From contig JAGCOI010000218.1 in the NCBI GenBank assembly GCA_017645485.1, positions 1 to 8,938 of the forward strand: a stretch of 8,938 nucleotides of DNA, given 5' to 3'. The translations under genes were made by a program, and so were the position numbers. Below the pieces are notes generated by a model. It saw nothing but the letters and a program-made list of their open reading frames with translations, was not told where the DNA came from and ran no database searches. Positions 1-6,593 of this stretch are shown one piece after another (within the stretch, counting starts at the first letter, position 1; each line of letters begins with the position of its first letter). Origin of the DNA: Alphaproteobacteria bacterium. GTDB lineage: Bacteria; Pseudomonadota; Alphaproteobacteria; RF32; CAG-239.

Positions 1-1363
1 CACCGTACACCCCCCAATATTCCCCATCTAAAAACAGATTAACAAATTCGGGGTTTCTAACAATCATATGCCTGTCTTTTGTGGCCTCATAAATCAAAGG
101 TTCAAGTATTTTTTCCATACACGAAAATGACCGTAGTTGTATATCAGGCATTGTCTTCGCACCATTTTCCGTTTTTAAATTCAGCAGAGCAAAACTTTTT
201 TGCCTGTGCGGACGGCTCGAACTGCCGTGAATTTTTATCTGCCCTTCCATGGTTTTCAGTTTTTTTGGACTGATTAACTCCACATAAACATCTCTTGCAA
301 AATGCATACCTTTAACCATAAAATTCGAGCTGTAACTTCTCGGCCATGTTTCGGGAAAATTCAACGGTCTGCCGTTCATTTCCCAAACTTTACCCAACAC
401 ATAAATACCTTGTTCACGCCCGAATAAATTATCCGGATCCGTAATAACCGAAACAATCGGCAACTCTTTATAACCTTTTTTATTCTCAAACCCTATAAAA
501 TACGAAGCGTTTTTAACTTTTGAAACGGCCCCGTCCGACCTGCGCACCGCAACGGCCCGCACCACCGTCCCTTTTTTTACGTTAAAAGACGGAACATATC
601 TTCTTGAATATGAAATATCTTCAATTGCCGAATAAACATTCGGGTTATCGGACGCATCTTTAATCTCAATCGGCGCACTGTATTTCTCGGATGTATCGTT
701 CGGCGTTAAACCGTCAAGCGTATAATATATATCAAAGCCCTCCGGCGCTTTCATTTCAAGCATGAAAGGCTCACTGTACAAGCCGGATGCTTTGCTAAAT
801 TTAACCGATACCGCATCAATAACCTCTTTTTCTTCTTGATTATATAACACATTTTCTTTTTCGGGTGTCGGCTTATTTACGGCCCATTTATGCATATTAT
901 CAACTCTTGCATAACTTTTATCGCATTTCATATACGCAGGTATTTTCACATAATCCGCAATGTTATTTTTATTCGTTGAAAAATAGATTGTTTCACCGTT
1001 TTTTATGGCAAATCCGGTATAAAGATGTTCATCTTTTCTAAATGAGAGTTGCGGATTTTCAGCCGCCCAAACCAACCAATAAGAATCGGGCATAATGATT
1101 GTGTTTTCCGGAAATGTAAATTTATATAAATCCTGCTTTGAATCCGACAAATGCCAACCCGAAATATCAACGGGATACGCCTGCGGATTGTACAACTCAA
1201 TATAATCATGATACGAACCGGCATTATCATATATCACAGAATCATTGCAAGCCACCACTTCACTTATTATAATGCCGTCGTTTTTTGTCGGTACGGATAC
1301 AAAAAATCCGACCAGAGCAAAAACAAGAACCAATAAACAAGCCATATAAATTTTGATGTTCAT
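1..1363 (-). CDS. Exported lamin-tail / CHB_HEX-like / CotH-domain protein, 3' end cut by window
   Basis: The frame is open from an ATG at 1363 to the left edge (454 codons); the C-terminus lies outside. Residues 1-25 are a hydrophobic signal or anchor segment with no lipobox. Residues about 30-160 read as a lamin-tail domain (IIISEVVACN, YHDYIELYNP, DISGWHLSDS, YWLVWA). Residues about 186-290 read as the beta domain found at the C-terminus of chitobiase/hexosaminidases (FDIYYTLDGLTP, KGTVVRAVAV, ASYFIG). From about 300 a CotH domain begins (LPIVSVITDPDNLFG, GIYVLG, IKIHGSSSRPHRQKSF, FVNLFLDGEYWGVYG); its catalytic aspartates would lie beyond the edge. Such architectures belong to large surface proteins, so I infer an extracytoplasmic place and a kinase-like or surface-assembly role. 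It starts 66 bp after the DUF4956 gene, with only a weak GAG about 8 nt before ATG. The domain calls come from motif reading; the activity is unknown. Confidence 0.88.
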   Translation of the reverse strand, partial: MNIKIYMACLLVLVFALVGFFVSVPTKNDGIIISEVVACNDSVIYDNAGSYHDYIELYNPQAYPVDISGWHLSDSKQDLYKFTFPENTIIMPDSYWLVWAAENPQLSFRKDEHLYTGFAIKNGETIYFSTNKNNIADYVKIPAYMKCDKSYARVDNMHKWAVNKPTPEKENVLYNQEEKEVIDAVSVKFSKASGLYSEPFMLEMKAPEGFDIYYTLDGLTPNDTSEKYSAPIEIKDASDNPNVYSAIEDISYSRRYVPSFNVKKGTVVRAVAVRRSDGAVSKVKNASYFIGFENKKGYKELPIVSVITDPDNLFGREQGIYVLGKVWEMNGRPLNFPETWPRSYSSNFMVKGMHFARDVYVELISPKKLKTMEGQIKIHGSSSRPHRQKSFALLNLKTENGAKTMPDIQLRSFSCMEKILEPLIYEATKDRHMIVRNPEFVNLFLDGEYWGVYG

Positions 1364-1429
1364 TTTTTTAGCTCAAATATAAACTCCCGATATAAACGGC
1401 TGTTCGGTTTTTATAAAAAAACAACTTTT

Positions 1430-2134
1430 TTAAAATCTTTTATCTGCGATATTTGAAACAACATTAACCGATACAATACCTTTTATTTCACTTATTGCAT
1501 TCGCCATTTTTTCCAAATCGGACGACCTTACTTCATAAACATATTCAGACTGTTCGTTTTTCAAAATTATTGAAGCCTGTTTGCTCTTTTTTGAAAATTT
1601 CTTAATAGCATCTTTTACTTTTTCAATATCTGCTTTCGGCGTTGCCGTCACAATCACTAAATTGGTCAAAGAAACACTATCCAAACACTTCAGCCCGATT
1701 AAAACACACGTCACGCAACAACATACCAAAACCGCCAACCCATATAAACCGACACCGCTTATAATACCGATGGAAATAGCCCAAAACAAATACAACAAAT
1801 CAATCGGACTTTTCACCGCCGTTCTAAAACGCACAATCGATAAAGAACCGACCATACCGAGCGAAACCAACAGGTTTGCCTGCATGGCAACCATAATACC
1901 TGCCGTTACAACGGAAAGCCCCGGCAATGTCATGTTAAAATCTTTTGAATAAAACGCCGATTTTGTTTGATGTCTGTATATCAAAAAAATATATAATCCC
2001 AAAGCCAACGTCACCACAAAAACCGCAACAATGTCTGAAGCCGTTAAAGGCGTTTCTCCCGTTAAAGTGGAATACAAATATTTTTTTAATACATTATATA
2101 TTTCCTGCATCGTTTTTTCTCTATCATTTATCAT
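1430..2134 (-). CDS. DUF4956 family membrane protein
   Basis: This 234-aa protein matches DUF4956. A short N-terminal helix is followed by about four membrane segments (roughly residues 34-53, 72-92, 112-126 and 127-148) and a soluble tail of about 80 residues. The conserved family signature lies between TM2 and TM3 (GMVGSLSIVRFRTAVKSP, residues 93-110) and is followed by the typical FWAISIGIISGVG. The tail alternates strands and helices (LVIVTATPKADIEKVKDAI, then DLEKMANAISEIKGIVSVNV), resembling a small ferredoxin/ACT-like sensory domain. Its ATG overlaps the stop of the VTC gene as ATGA, so translation is probably coupled. A second ATG eight codons in (2110) has a better upstream AGAGA and could be the true start. 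No function is established for the family. Its regular company with VTC-fold proteins makes a membrane partner, translocator or regulator plausible, but that is inference. Confidence 0.9.
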   Translation of the reverse strand: MINDREKTMQEIYNVLKKYLYSTLTGETPLTASDIVAVFVVTLALGLYIFLIYRHQTKSAFYSKDFNMTLPGLSVVTAGIMVAMQANLLVSLGMVGSLSIVRFRTAVKSPIDLLYLFWAISIGIISGVGLYGLAVLVCCCVTCVLIGLKCLDSVSLTNLVIVTATPKADIEKVKDAIKKFSKKSKQASIILKNEQSEYVYEVRSSDLEKMANAISEIKGIVSVNVVSNIADKRF

Positions 2135-2817
2135 ACATTACAAAGTTCCCGACAGATTCTGTATTTTGAATTTGCCGACTGCCACATGTTACCACAGTCC
2201 AACAAATTTGCAATAAAATTCGGCAAAAATTGAGTATATTTAACTTCCACGACTCGAAACGCATCTTGCGCAAAATCATATTTTAACGTATCACTGCCAA
2301 AGCTTAAAACATCTTGGCTTGCTTCCAAATTTTCATCAAAAGTAATACGCACCTTTCCGCCCTCATACACAAAAGCAGTTCTTTTATATCTTGCAACAAT
2401 TTTCGGTTTTAGGTGCCGTGTTAAAAGTGCCGCATTAAACAAAGCCGACACACCGTCATTCTTTGTTATCATCTGCCCTGCCACCAATCTTTTTAATTCA
2501 TCTTCGTTTAAATATTCAAAATCTTTACAAATCCTCGAATATTGCTTTTTTTTGTGTTCCAGTTTTATCACGGATAGCGAATCATCATAAATCCGAACGC
2601 GAAATTTTTCGCGAACGGGTTGCCCGTTGACCGCATCTTGAAGAAAACTGTCAAAATAATCATCAAAATACAAACTTGACACACTGTAAGATTGCCCTCT
2701 GTCCATAGGCAAAACGGCTGCAAATTGATATTTCAGATGTTCAAATTCCGCAGGCGATAAGGCATATTTATCTTCAACACGCCATATACCTGATTTAATA
2801 TGTTCCGTTGTGCTCAT
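2131..2817 (-). CDS. VTC-fold polyphosphate polymerase-like protein
   Basis: This 228-aa soluble protein has the hallmarks of the VTC domain, the tunnel-fold catalytic domain that in yeast Vtc4 polymerises polyphosphate from ATP. The basic and acidic tunnel residues are present in order: RVEDKY (13-18), SSLYFDD (47-53), REKFRVRIY (69-77), KLEHKKK (85-91), RYKRTAF (143-149), RITFDENL (157-164), VEVKYTQFLP (190-199) and SKYR (217-220). The length is normal for the bacterial stand-alone form, and no signal peptide or membrane segment is seen, so it should act in the cytosol. It starts inside the end of the upstream CotH gene (23-bp overlap) behind GAGTGG a few bases before ATG, and its stop overlaps the DUF4956 start. 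Family membership is clear. That it makes polyphosphate is inferred from intact motifs; other triphosphate-tunnel chemistry is possible. Confidence 0.92.
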   Translation of the reverse strand: MSTTEHIKSGIWRVEDKYALSPAEFEHLKYQFAAVLPMDRGQSYSVSSLYFDDYFDSFLQDAVNGQPVREKFRVRIYDDSLSVIKLEHKKKQYSRICKDFEYLNEDELKRLVAGQMITKNDGVSALFNAALLTRHLKPKIVARYKRTAFVYEGGKVRITFDENLEASQDVLSFGSDTLKYDFAQDAFRVVEVKYTQFLPNFIANLLDCGNMWQSANSKYRICRELCNV

Positions 2818-4276
2818 TTAACCACTCTATTCTTGCATGTAAATGTCCCATTATCTCTTCAATTTCGGTATCTGTCGATATATAAGGATATCTCCATATT
2901 TTCGAATCCAAAATTCTGCTTTCTTCCAATCCGTCAATCTTTTTAACATCTTCCAAAGCAGACCTCATTTTTTCTTCAATCGAACCGACAACCGAAGAAT
3001 ATTTTTTTGCATAAGCAGTCTTAAAGTTTTTATTAAAAAACCATAACAAAGGGAAATATGTTGTATTCTTACTGTAAAAGTCCGTATGTTCATTATCTTT
3101 AACGATAAAAATCCTGTCAAAATCCCATAAAGGCCCCATTTTCCATTTTGATGTTTGTTTATTATCTTGTTTATAAAAAAATATATTTGATCCGGCAACA
3201 TCCCAATTGCCCATCAATTCCTGAGCCAACAACCATGAAGCCCAACTGTCCATATCTATTAAATCGGTCAATGTCACAGATTTATCTTGTATTTTTGATG
3301 TTTCTTTCTTTATTCTCTGTTCAATCATTTCCATTTGTTTTTTCACGTCTGAAATCCGCTCATCAAATTTTGAGGTAATTTTCGGATACTTAAAAGTAAA
3401 CCCCATAGCAACATTGATTATGCCGCTTTTAAAATAAACCTCGCCGGGTTTCCACCAATAACTGTCGTTTTCTATCAAATATCCCGTTTTATCAATGGCG
3501 CACCGTTTCGGATGCCGTTTAATCGATTCGGTTAAAATATATAATCCCATATATTCACCGTTAAACATTAAATTTACAAAACGCATACGCGGTTCCCATT
3601 CCATACCGACAAACTGACCGAGTTTTAAGCCGAAATAGGTTTTCAAATTTCCACCGCTTGCCAATAAATACCATTCCTTGTCGGCATATTCTTTACCGAG
3701 ACCGAGTAAATCCGTTTTCTTTTCAAAATGGAGTTTATACGGTTTTTTAGATGCCAAAGCACTGGTGTTGCCTCTTACTCTGATTTTTACCGGAATATTA
3801 TTTAAAGTCCCCTTTTTATACTCATTTTTGACTATCGTTTGCCCCCACATATCAAGCTGCTTAAAAGCTCTTTCATAATAAGGCATTTGTCCGTCCTCGG
3901 TTTCAAGATACACCGTTGTTAAATCAGGCATTTTATCAAAATCCAAAAACATTCGCCTGACTTGTCTTGCTTTAACTTCTGAGCTTTTGGTGCGATATTC
4001 CAATCTTATGGTATATACGCTTCCGTGCTCACCGTTTGTAAAAACATATCGACCTTGTCCTTCAACGGGTTCGGTATATGTCGTTTTTTTATCGTTAATA
4101 TATAACAAAGCTTTTTCAGCCGGCAGTTTCCATGTCAAAACAATTGCTTTATCTTCCGATTTTGCCATCAATTCGGGCATATTGTTTTTATTTTGCCACA
4201 GGCTGAAAAACAAGCAGAACACAGCCAACGCAAACAAAAACAAACTTATTGATTTTATGGCTCTTAAAAACTTCAT
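2795..4276 (-). CDS. CotH-family kinase-like protein, membrane anchored
   Basis: This is a 493-aa protein counted from the ATG at 4276; a GTG one codon earlier is also possible. Neither has a strong Shine-Dalgarno (AAAAAGATG lies just upstream). Residues about 8-27 are one hydrophobic helix after a basic N-terminus, suggesting a membrane anchor with the rest outside. Residues about 43-105 look like a small Fn3-like beta domain (IVLTWKLP, VYTIRLEYR). The CotH domain follows: LTTVYLETEDG, RVRGNTS (166-172) with KKPYK, FVNLMFNGEYMGLYILTE (233-250), GYLIEND, then NWDVAGSNIFFYK with D359, and GPLWDFD (381-387). In Bacillus spore CotH two aspartates (D228, D251) are needed for protein phosphorylation; D359 and the WDFD aspartates look equivalent, so this copy may be active. 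It opens the accessory block just after the rplS terminator. The substrate is unknown. Confidence 0.9.
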   Translation of the reverse strand: MKFLRAIKSISLFLFALAVFCLFFSLWQNKNNMPELMAKSEDKAIVLTWKLPAEKALLYINDKKTTYTEPVEGQGRYVFTNGEHGSVYTIRLEYRTKSSEVKARQVRRMFLDFDKMPDLTTVYLETEDGQMPYYERAFKQLDMWGQTIVKNEYKKGTLNNIPVKIRVRGNTSALASKKPYKLHFEKKTDLLGLGKEYADKEWYLLASGGNLKTYFGLKLGQFVGMEWEPRMRFVNLMFNGEYMGLYILTESIKRHPKRCAIDKTGYLIENDSYWWKPGEVYFKSGIINVAMGFTFKYPKITSKFDERISDVKKQMEMIEQRIKKETSKIQDKSVTLTDLIDMDSWASWLLAQELMGNWDVAGSNIFFYKQDNKQTSKWKMGPLWDFDRIFIVKDNEHTDFYSKNTTYFPLLWFFNKNFKTAYAKKYSSVVGSIEEKMRSALEDVKKIDGLEESRILDSKIWRYPYISTDTEIEEIMGHLHARIEWLNEHNGTY

Positions 4277-4308
4277 CACACATCTTTTTGTTAAAAATTT
4301 TCATATAA

Positions 4309-4338
4309 AGTATGCGTTTATTTTATATAAAAATGCAA
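4309..4338 (-). promoter_or_regulatory. Weak promoter candidate for the CotH-VTC-DUF4956 block
   Basis: TTGCAT (4333-4338) and CATACT (4309-4314) are 18 nt apart on the minus strand, and would start transcription near 4302, about 26 nt before the CotH start. Both boxes match the sigma70 consensus poorly. The whole gap between the terminator and the CotH gene is AT-rich, so chance matches are likely. A promoter is expected here because a terminator lies directly upstream, but its exact place is uncertain. Confidence 0.25.
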
Positions 4339-4361
4339 ATAAAAAGTTGTTTAATGTTAAT

Positions 4362-4391
4362 AAAAAAGCCCCTGCATCACAGCAAGGGCTT
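4362..4391 (-). terminator. Intrinsic terminator after rplS
   Basis: Read on the minus strand, AAGCCCTTGC pairs with GCAGGGGCTT (10 bp with one G-T wobble) across a six-base loop, followed directly by TTTTTTATT. It begins 22 bp after the rplS stop. There is no matching T-tract on the plus-strand side, so it acts in one direction. It separates the ribosomal-protein operon from the accessory block. Confidence 0.92.
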
Positions 4392-4413
4392 AATCTCATT
4401 ATAAATGAAGTTC

Positions 4414-4818
4414 TTATTTGTCTTCTGCGGAACCGGTCGCAGAAGCCGCTTTTGAACTTGCCGACAAATCATCGGCAATACGAGCGGATTTTCCGCGCAA
4501 TGCGCGCAAGAAATACAATTTTGCACGACGCACTTTACCGATACGCGCCACTTCAATTTTAGCCACATTCGGAGAATAAAGCGGAAATACACGTTCCACA
4601 CCTTCGCCGAACGAAATTTTACGAACGGTAAATGACGAATTCAAACCGTCATTTTTACGTGCAATGCAAACGCCTTCATAAATTTGAATACGCTCACGAT
4701 CACCTTCCTTCACTTTTGTGTGAACTCTTAAGGTATCACCGGCTTTAAAATCGGGCAGATTTTTGCCTTCCGTAAGCTTTTCAATTTGCTCTTTTTCTAA
4801 ATTTTTCAAAATATTCAT
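4414..4818 (-). CDS. rplS: 50S ribosomal protein bL19
   Basis: This 134-aa protein is bL19, a large-subunit protein at the interface with the 30S subunit. The diagnostic stretches are [55 protein letters not shown] and [20 protein letters not shown]. The core ends near residue 115; the remaining Ser/Ala-rich tail (about 20 residues) is an extension of a kind seen in alphaproteobacterial proteins. The start ATG has AAGG eight bases upstream. It follows trmD by 59 bp and ends the operon just before a strong terminator. Confidence 0.98.
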   Translation of the reverse strand: MNILKNLEKEQIEKLTEGKNLPDFKAGDTLRVHTKVKEGDRERIQIYEGVCIARKNDGLNSSFTVRKISFGEGVERVFPLYSPNVAKIEVARIGKVRRAKLYFLRALRGKSARIADDLSASSKAASATGSAEDK

Positions 4819-4852
4819 CAGTTTAACCTTTACCTTAATTTAAATTTGTTAC

Positions 4853-4881
4853 CTTATATACCCAAACCTTTTACAAATCAA
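4853..4881 (-). promoter_or_regulatory. Candidate internal promoter for rplS
   Basis: TTGATT (4876-4881) and TATAAG (4853-4858) are exactly 17 nt apart on the minus strand, four and five of six matches to the sigma70 consensus. Transcription would begin near 4846, giving a leader of about 28 nt before rplS. The -35 box overlaps the trmD stop. An extra promoter would let rplS be made at higher level than trmD. The match is moderate in an AT-rich gap, so chance is possible. Confidence 0.4.
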
Positions 4882-5555
4882 GATGTTTTTTTCAAAAGGT
4901 CAGGGCGCTTTTTTTCGGTTATTTTCAAGGATTGTTCCAACCGCCATTTTCTTATGTTTTCGTGGTGTCCCGACAACAAAATCTCCGGCACTTTCTGCCC
5001 GCGCCATTCAATCGGCCGCGTATATTGGGGATATTCCAAAAGCCCGTTTTCAAAACTTTCGTCTGCCACAGACTCCTCATTGCCAAGCACACCGTCAAGC
5101 AACCTTACGATGCCGTCAAGCATAATCATCGCTGCCTGCTCGCCACCCGTTAACACATAATCGCCGATACTTATTTCTTCAGGCCTATAGGCTTCCAAAA
5201 CACGTTCATCAACACCTTCGAAGCGATTACAAATAATTGTCAATTCATCTTCTTTAGCCAGTTCATGAAGTTTCTTTTGTGTTAAAGGGGCACCTTTCGG
5301 CGTCATATATATCAGTTTTCCGCCTTTGTAGTGTGCATCTATGGCTGCGCCCAGAATATCCGCACGCATAATCATACCCGCACCGCCGCCGCATGGCGTA
5401 TCATCAACACTGCCATACTTATCGGTTGCAAAATCTCTGATATTGACGGCATTTAATGCCCATTTGTTTTGCGCTAAAGCTTTTCCTGTCAGCGAAAAAC
5501 CCAAAAAGCCCGGAAACATCTCGGGATAAAGTGTTAAAATATTTACTTTAAGCAT
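4878..5555 (-). CDS. trmD: tRNA (guanine-N1-)-methyltransferase TrmD
   Basis: TrmD transfers a methyl group from SAM to N1 of G37 in tRNAs with G36, preventing +1 frameshifting. I place the start at the ATG at 5555 (225 aa), because AGGA sits eight bases before it and the protein then begins MLKVNILTLYPEMFPG as in relatives; an ATG at 5570 adds five residues. Seen motifs: SVDDTPCGGGAGM (49-61), NRFEGVDER (110-118), the trefoil-knot SAM site SIGDYVLTGGEQ (129-140), R151, SFENGLLEYPQYTRP (167-181) and LLSGHHENIRKWR. R151 matches E. coli R154. By my alignment from memory a glutamate (E166) stands where E. coli has the catalytic D169. It overlaps rimM by 8 bp, so the two are likely coupled. Confidence 0.97.
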   Translation of the reverse strand: MLKVNILTLYPEMFPGFLGFSLTGKALAQNKWALNAVNIRDFATDKYGSVDDTPCGGGAGMIMRADILGAAIDAHYKGGKLIYMTPKGAPLTQKKLHELAKEDELTIICNRFEGVDERVLEAYRPEEISIGDYVLTGGEQAAMIMLDGIVRLLDGVLGNEESVADESFENGLLEYPQYTRPIEWRGQKVPEILLSGHHENIRKWRLEQSLKITEKKRPDLLKKTS

Positions 5556-6081
5556 CGGACGATTCCTCATCTTTTTGGTAATTCATTGTTTTCATGGCAA
5601 GCGTCACCGTTTTATTTTTAATATCCACATCAGATACATAACTGTCGTTAAAGGGCAACATTTCGGTTTGTTTAACATCATCAAACTTAATTTCCAACAT
5701 ATCCCCTGCACCGAAGTTATAAACGCCGACAACTTTGCCGATTTTTTGTAAAGTTTTATCATCTAAAACATCTGCCTGTATTAAATCCGTCTGATAAAAA
5801 ACATCTTCCTGCAAATCGGGTAATTTATCCCGGCGTACATAAAGCTCCGTTCCTACCAAACTTTCGGCATCATTTCGTGTGTCCACACCCTTAATCTGAA
5901 CACGCAACAAACCTTTCAAAAAACCTTTGAAAACAAGTTCAAAACAACGTGTTTCGTCTTTGTTTGAAAGCATACCGTAACGCAACACGTCTTTTGCGGC
6001 AGCCGTAAAACTTTTCAGTTTAACTTCGCCCTTAATACCGTGTGCAGCAACAATTTTGCCCAAACAAACCAAATCCGTCAT
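5548..6081 (-). CDS. rimM: 16S rRNA processing / 30S maturation factor RimM
   Basis: This 177-aa protein is RimM, which binds uS19 and assists maturation of the 30S head domain. The N-terminal domain opens with the family signature GKIVAAHGIKGEVKL (8-22); the linker carries AESLVGTELYVRRDKLP; the C-terminal PRC-barrel (about 92-165) shows VFYQTDLI, IGKVVGVYNFGAGDMLEI and a LPFND motif near residue 143. The length is standard. The start ATG has AAGGA six bases upstream, 26 bp after rpsP. The stop overlaps the trmD start. Confidence 0.97.
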   Translation of the reverse strand: MTDLVCLGKIVAAHGIKGEVKLKSFTAAAKDVLRYGMLSNKDETRCFELVFKGFLKGLLRVQIKGVDTRNDAESLVGTELYVRRDKLPDLQEDVFYQTDLIQADVLDDKTLQKIGKVVGVYNFGAGDMLEIKFDDVKQTEMLPFNDSYVSDVDIKNKTVTLAMKTMNYQKDEESSDA

Positions 6082-6107
6082 TTTTTATCCTTGAAAATAC
6101 GCAATTA

Positions 6108-6533
6108 TTATTCAGCTTCGGCGGGTGCTTCTTCTGCAGCTTTTGCTGCGGCTTCTGCTTCGGCTTTAGCAGCTGCGGCAGCTTCGGCAGCAGCCTTTGC
6201 TTTTTCTTCTTTTTCTTTCAAACGCTCAACCGTTTTGGCACGCGGCGCTGATTTTTTCGGTTGTTCATGAATGGCAGGTGCATTGCATAAACCGAGTGTT
6301 GCAAATAATTTTTGCAATCTTTCCGTCGGTTGTGCACCTTTTTGAATCCATGCCGAAACCTTCTGTTCATCAACAATCAAACGATCCTGATGATCTTTCG
6401 GTAAAAGCGGATTATATGTGCCGAGCTTTTCAATAAAGCGACCATCGCGAGGTGCACGTTGATCTGCAACCACAATACGATAGAACGGACGTTTTTTTGA
6501 ACCGCCTCTTGATAATCTGATACGAACTGCCAT
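6108..6533 (-). CDS. rpsP: 30S ribosomal protein bS16 with long Ala/Lys/Glu tail
   Basis: This 141-aa protein is bS16, a small-subunit assembly protein. The core (residues 1 to about 85) is canonical: [47 protein letters not shown] and [12 protein letters not shown]. Most bS16 proteins end near 80-90 residues. Here roughly 50 more follow, first a basic linker and then about 36 residues made almost only of Ala, Glu and Lys, probably a charged helix. Tails of this kind are common in alphaproteobacterial bS16. The DNA encoding it is a low-complexity run of GCN/GAR codons (about 6111-6220). The start is fixed by AAAGGA seven bases before ATG. Confidence 0.98.
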   Translation of the reverse strand: MAVRIRLSRGGSKKRPFYRIVVADQRAPRDGRFIEKLGTYNPLLPKDHQDRLIVDEQKVSAWIQKGAQPTERLQKLFATLGLCNAPAIHEQPKKSAPRAKTVERLKEKEEKAKAAAEAAAAAKAEAEAAAKAAEEAPAEAE

Positions 6534-6560
6534 TTTATTTTCCTTTCTTAAAAAAATTAA

Positions 6561-6589
6561 ATTGTTAAAAGTTTCAAACCTTATGGCAA
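6561..6589 (-). promoter_or_regulatory. Candidate promoter for rpsP
   Basis: TTGCCA (6584-6589) and AACAAT (6561-6566) are 17 nt apart on the minus strand, five and four of six sigma70 matches. Transcription would start near 6554, giving a short leader of about 20 nt that carries the AAAGGA Shine-Dalgarno at 6541-6546. It lies in the 60-bp gap after ffh and would uncouple the ribosomal-protein genes from ffh. The -10 box is poor, so confidence is moderate to low. Confidence 0.35.
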
Positions 6590-6593
6590 AGGC

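Noticed and set aside
1003..1230. Minus-strand open frame of 75 codons
   Set aside because: It is an alternative frame inside the lamin-tail/CotH gene, which gives a far better protein in its own frame.
1364..1429. Terminator or promoter between the DUF4956 and lamin-tail/CotH genes
   Set aside because: The only inverted match (AAACGG with CGGTTT) has a mismatch in a six-base stem and no T-tract, and no well-spaced promoter boxes were found; read-through is more likely.
3987..4562. Plus-strand open frame of 191 codons
   Set aside because: It lies opposite the CotH start, the terminator and the rplS end, has no recognisable domain, and runs through the terminator hairpin; a shadow frame.
6040..6270. 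Plus-strand Ala/Ser-rich and Phe/Cys-rich open frames
   Set aside because: They are antisense readings of the low-complexity rpsP tail and have no support of their own.
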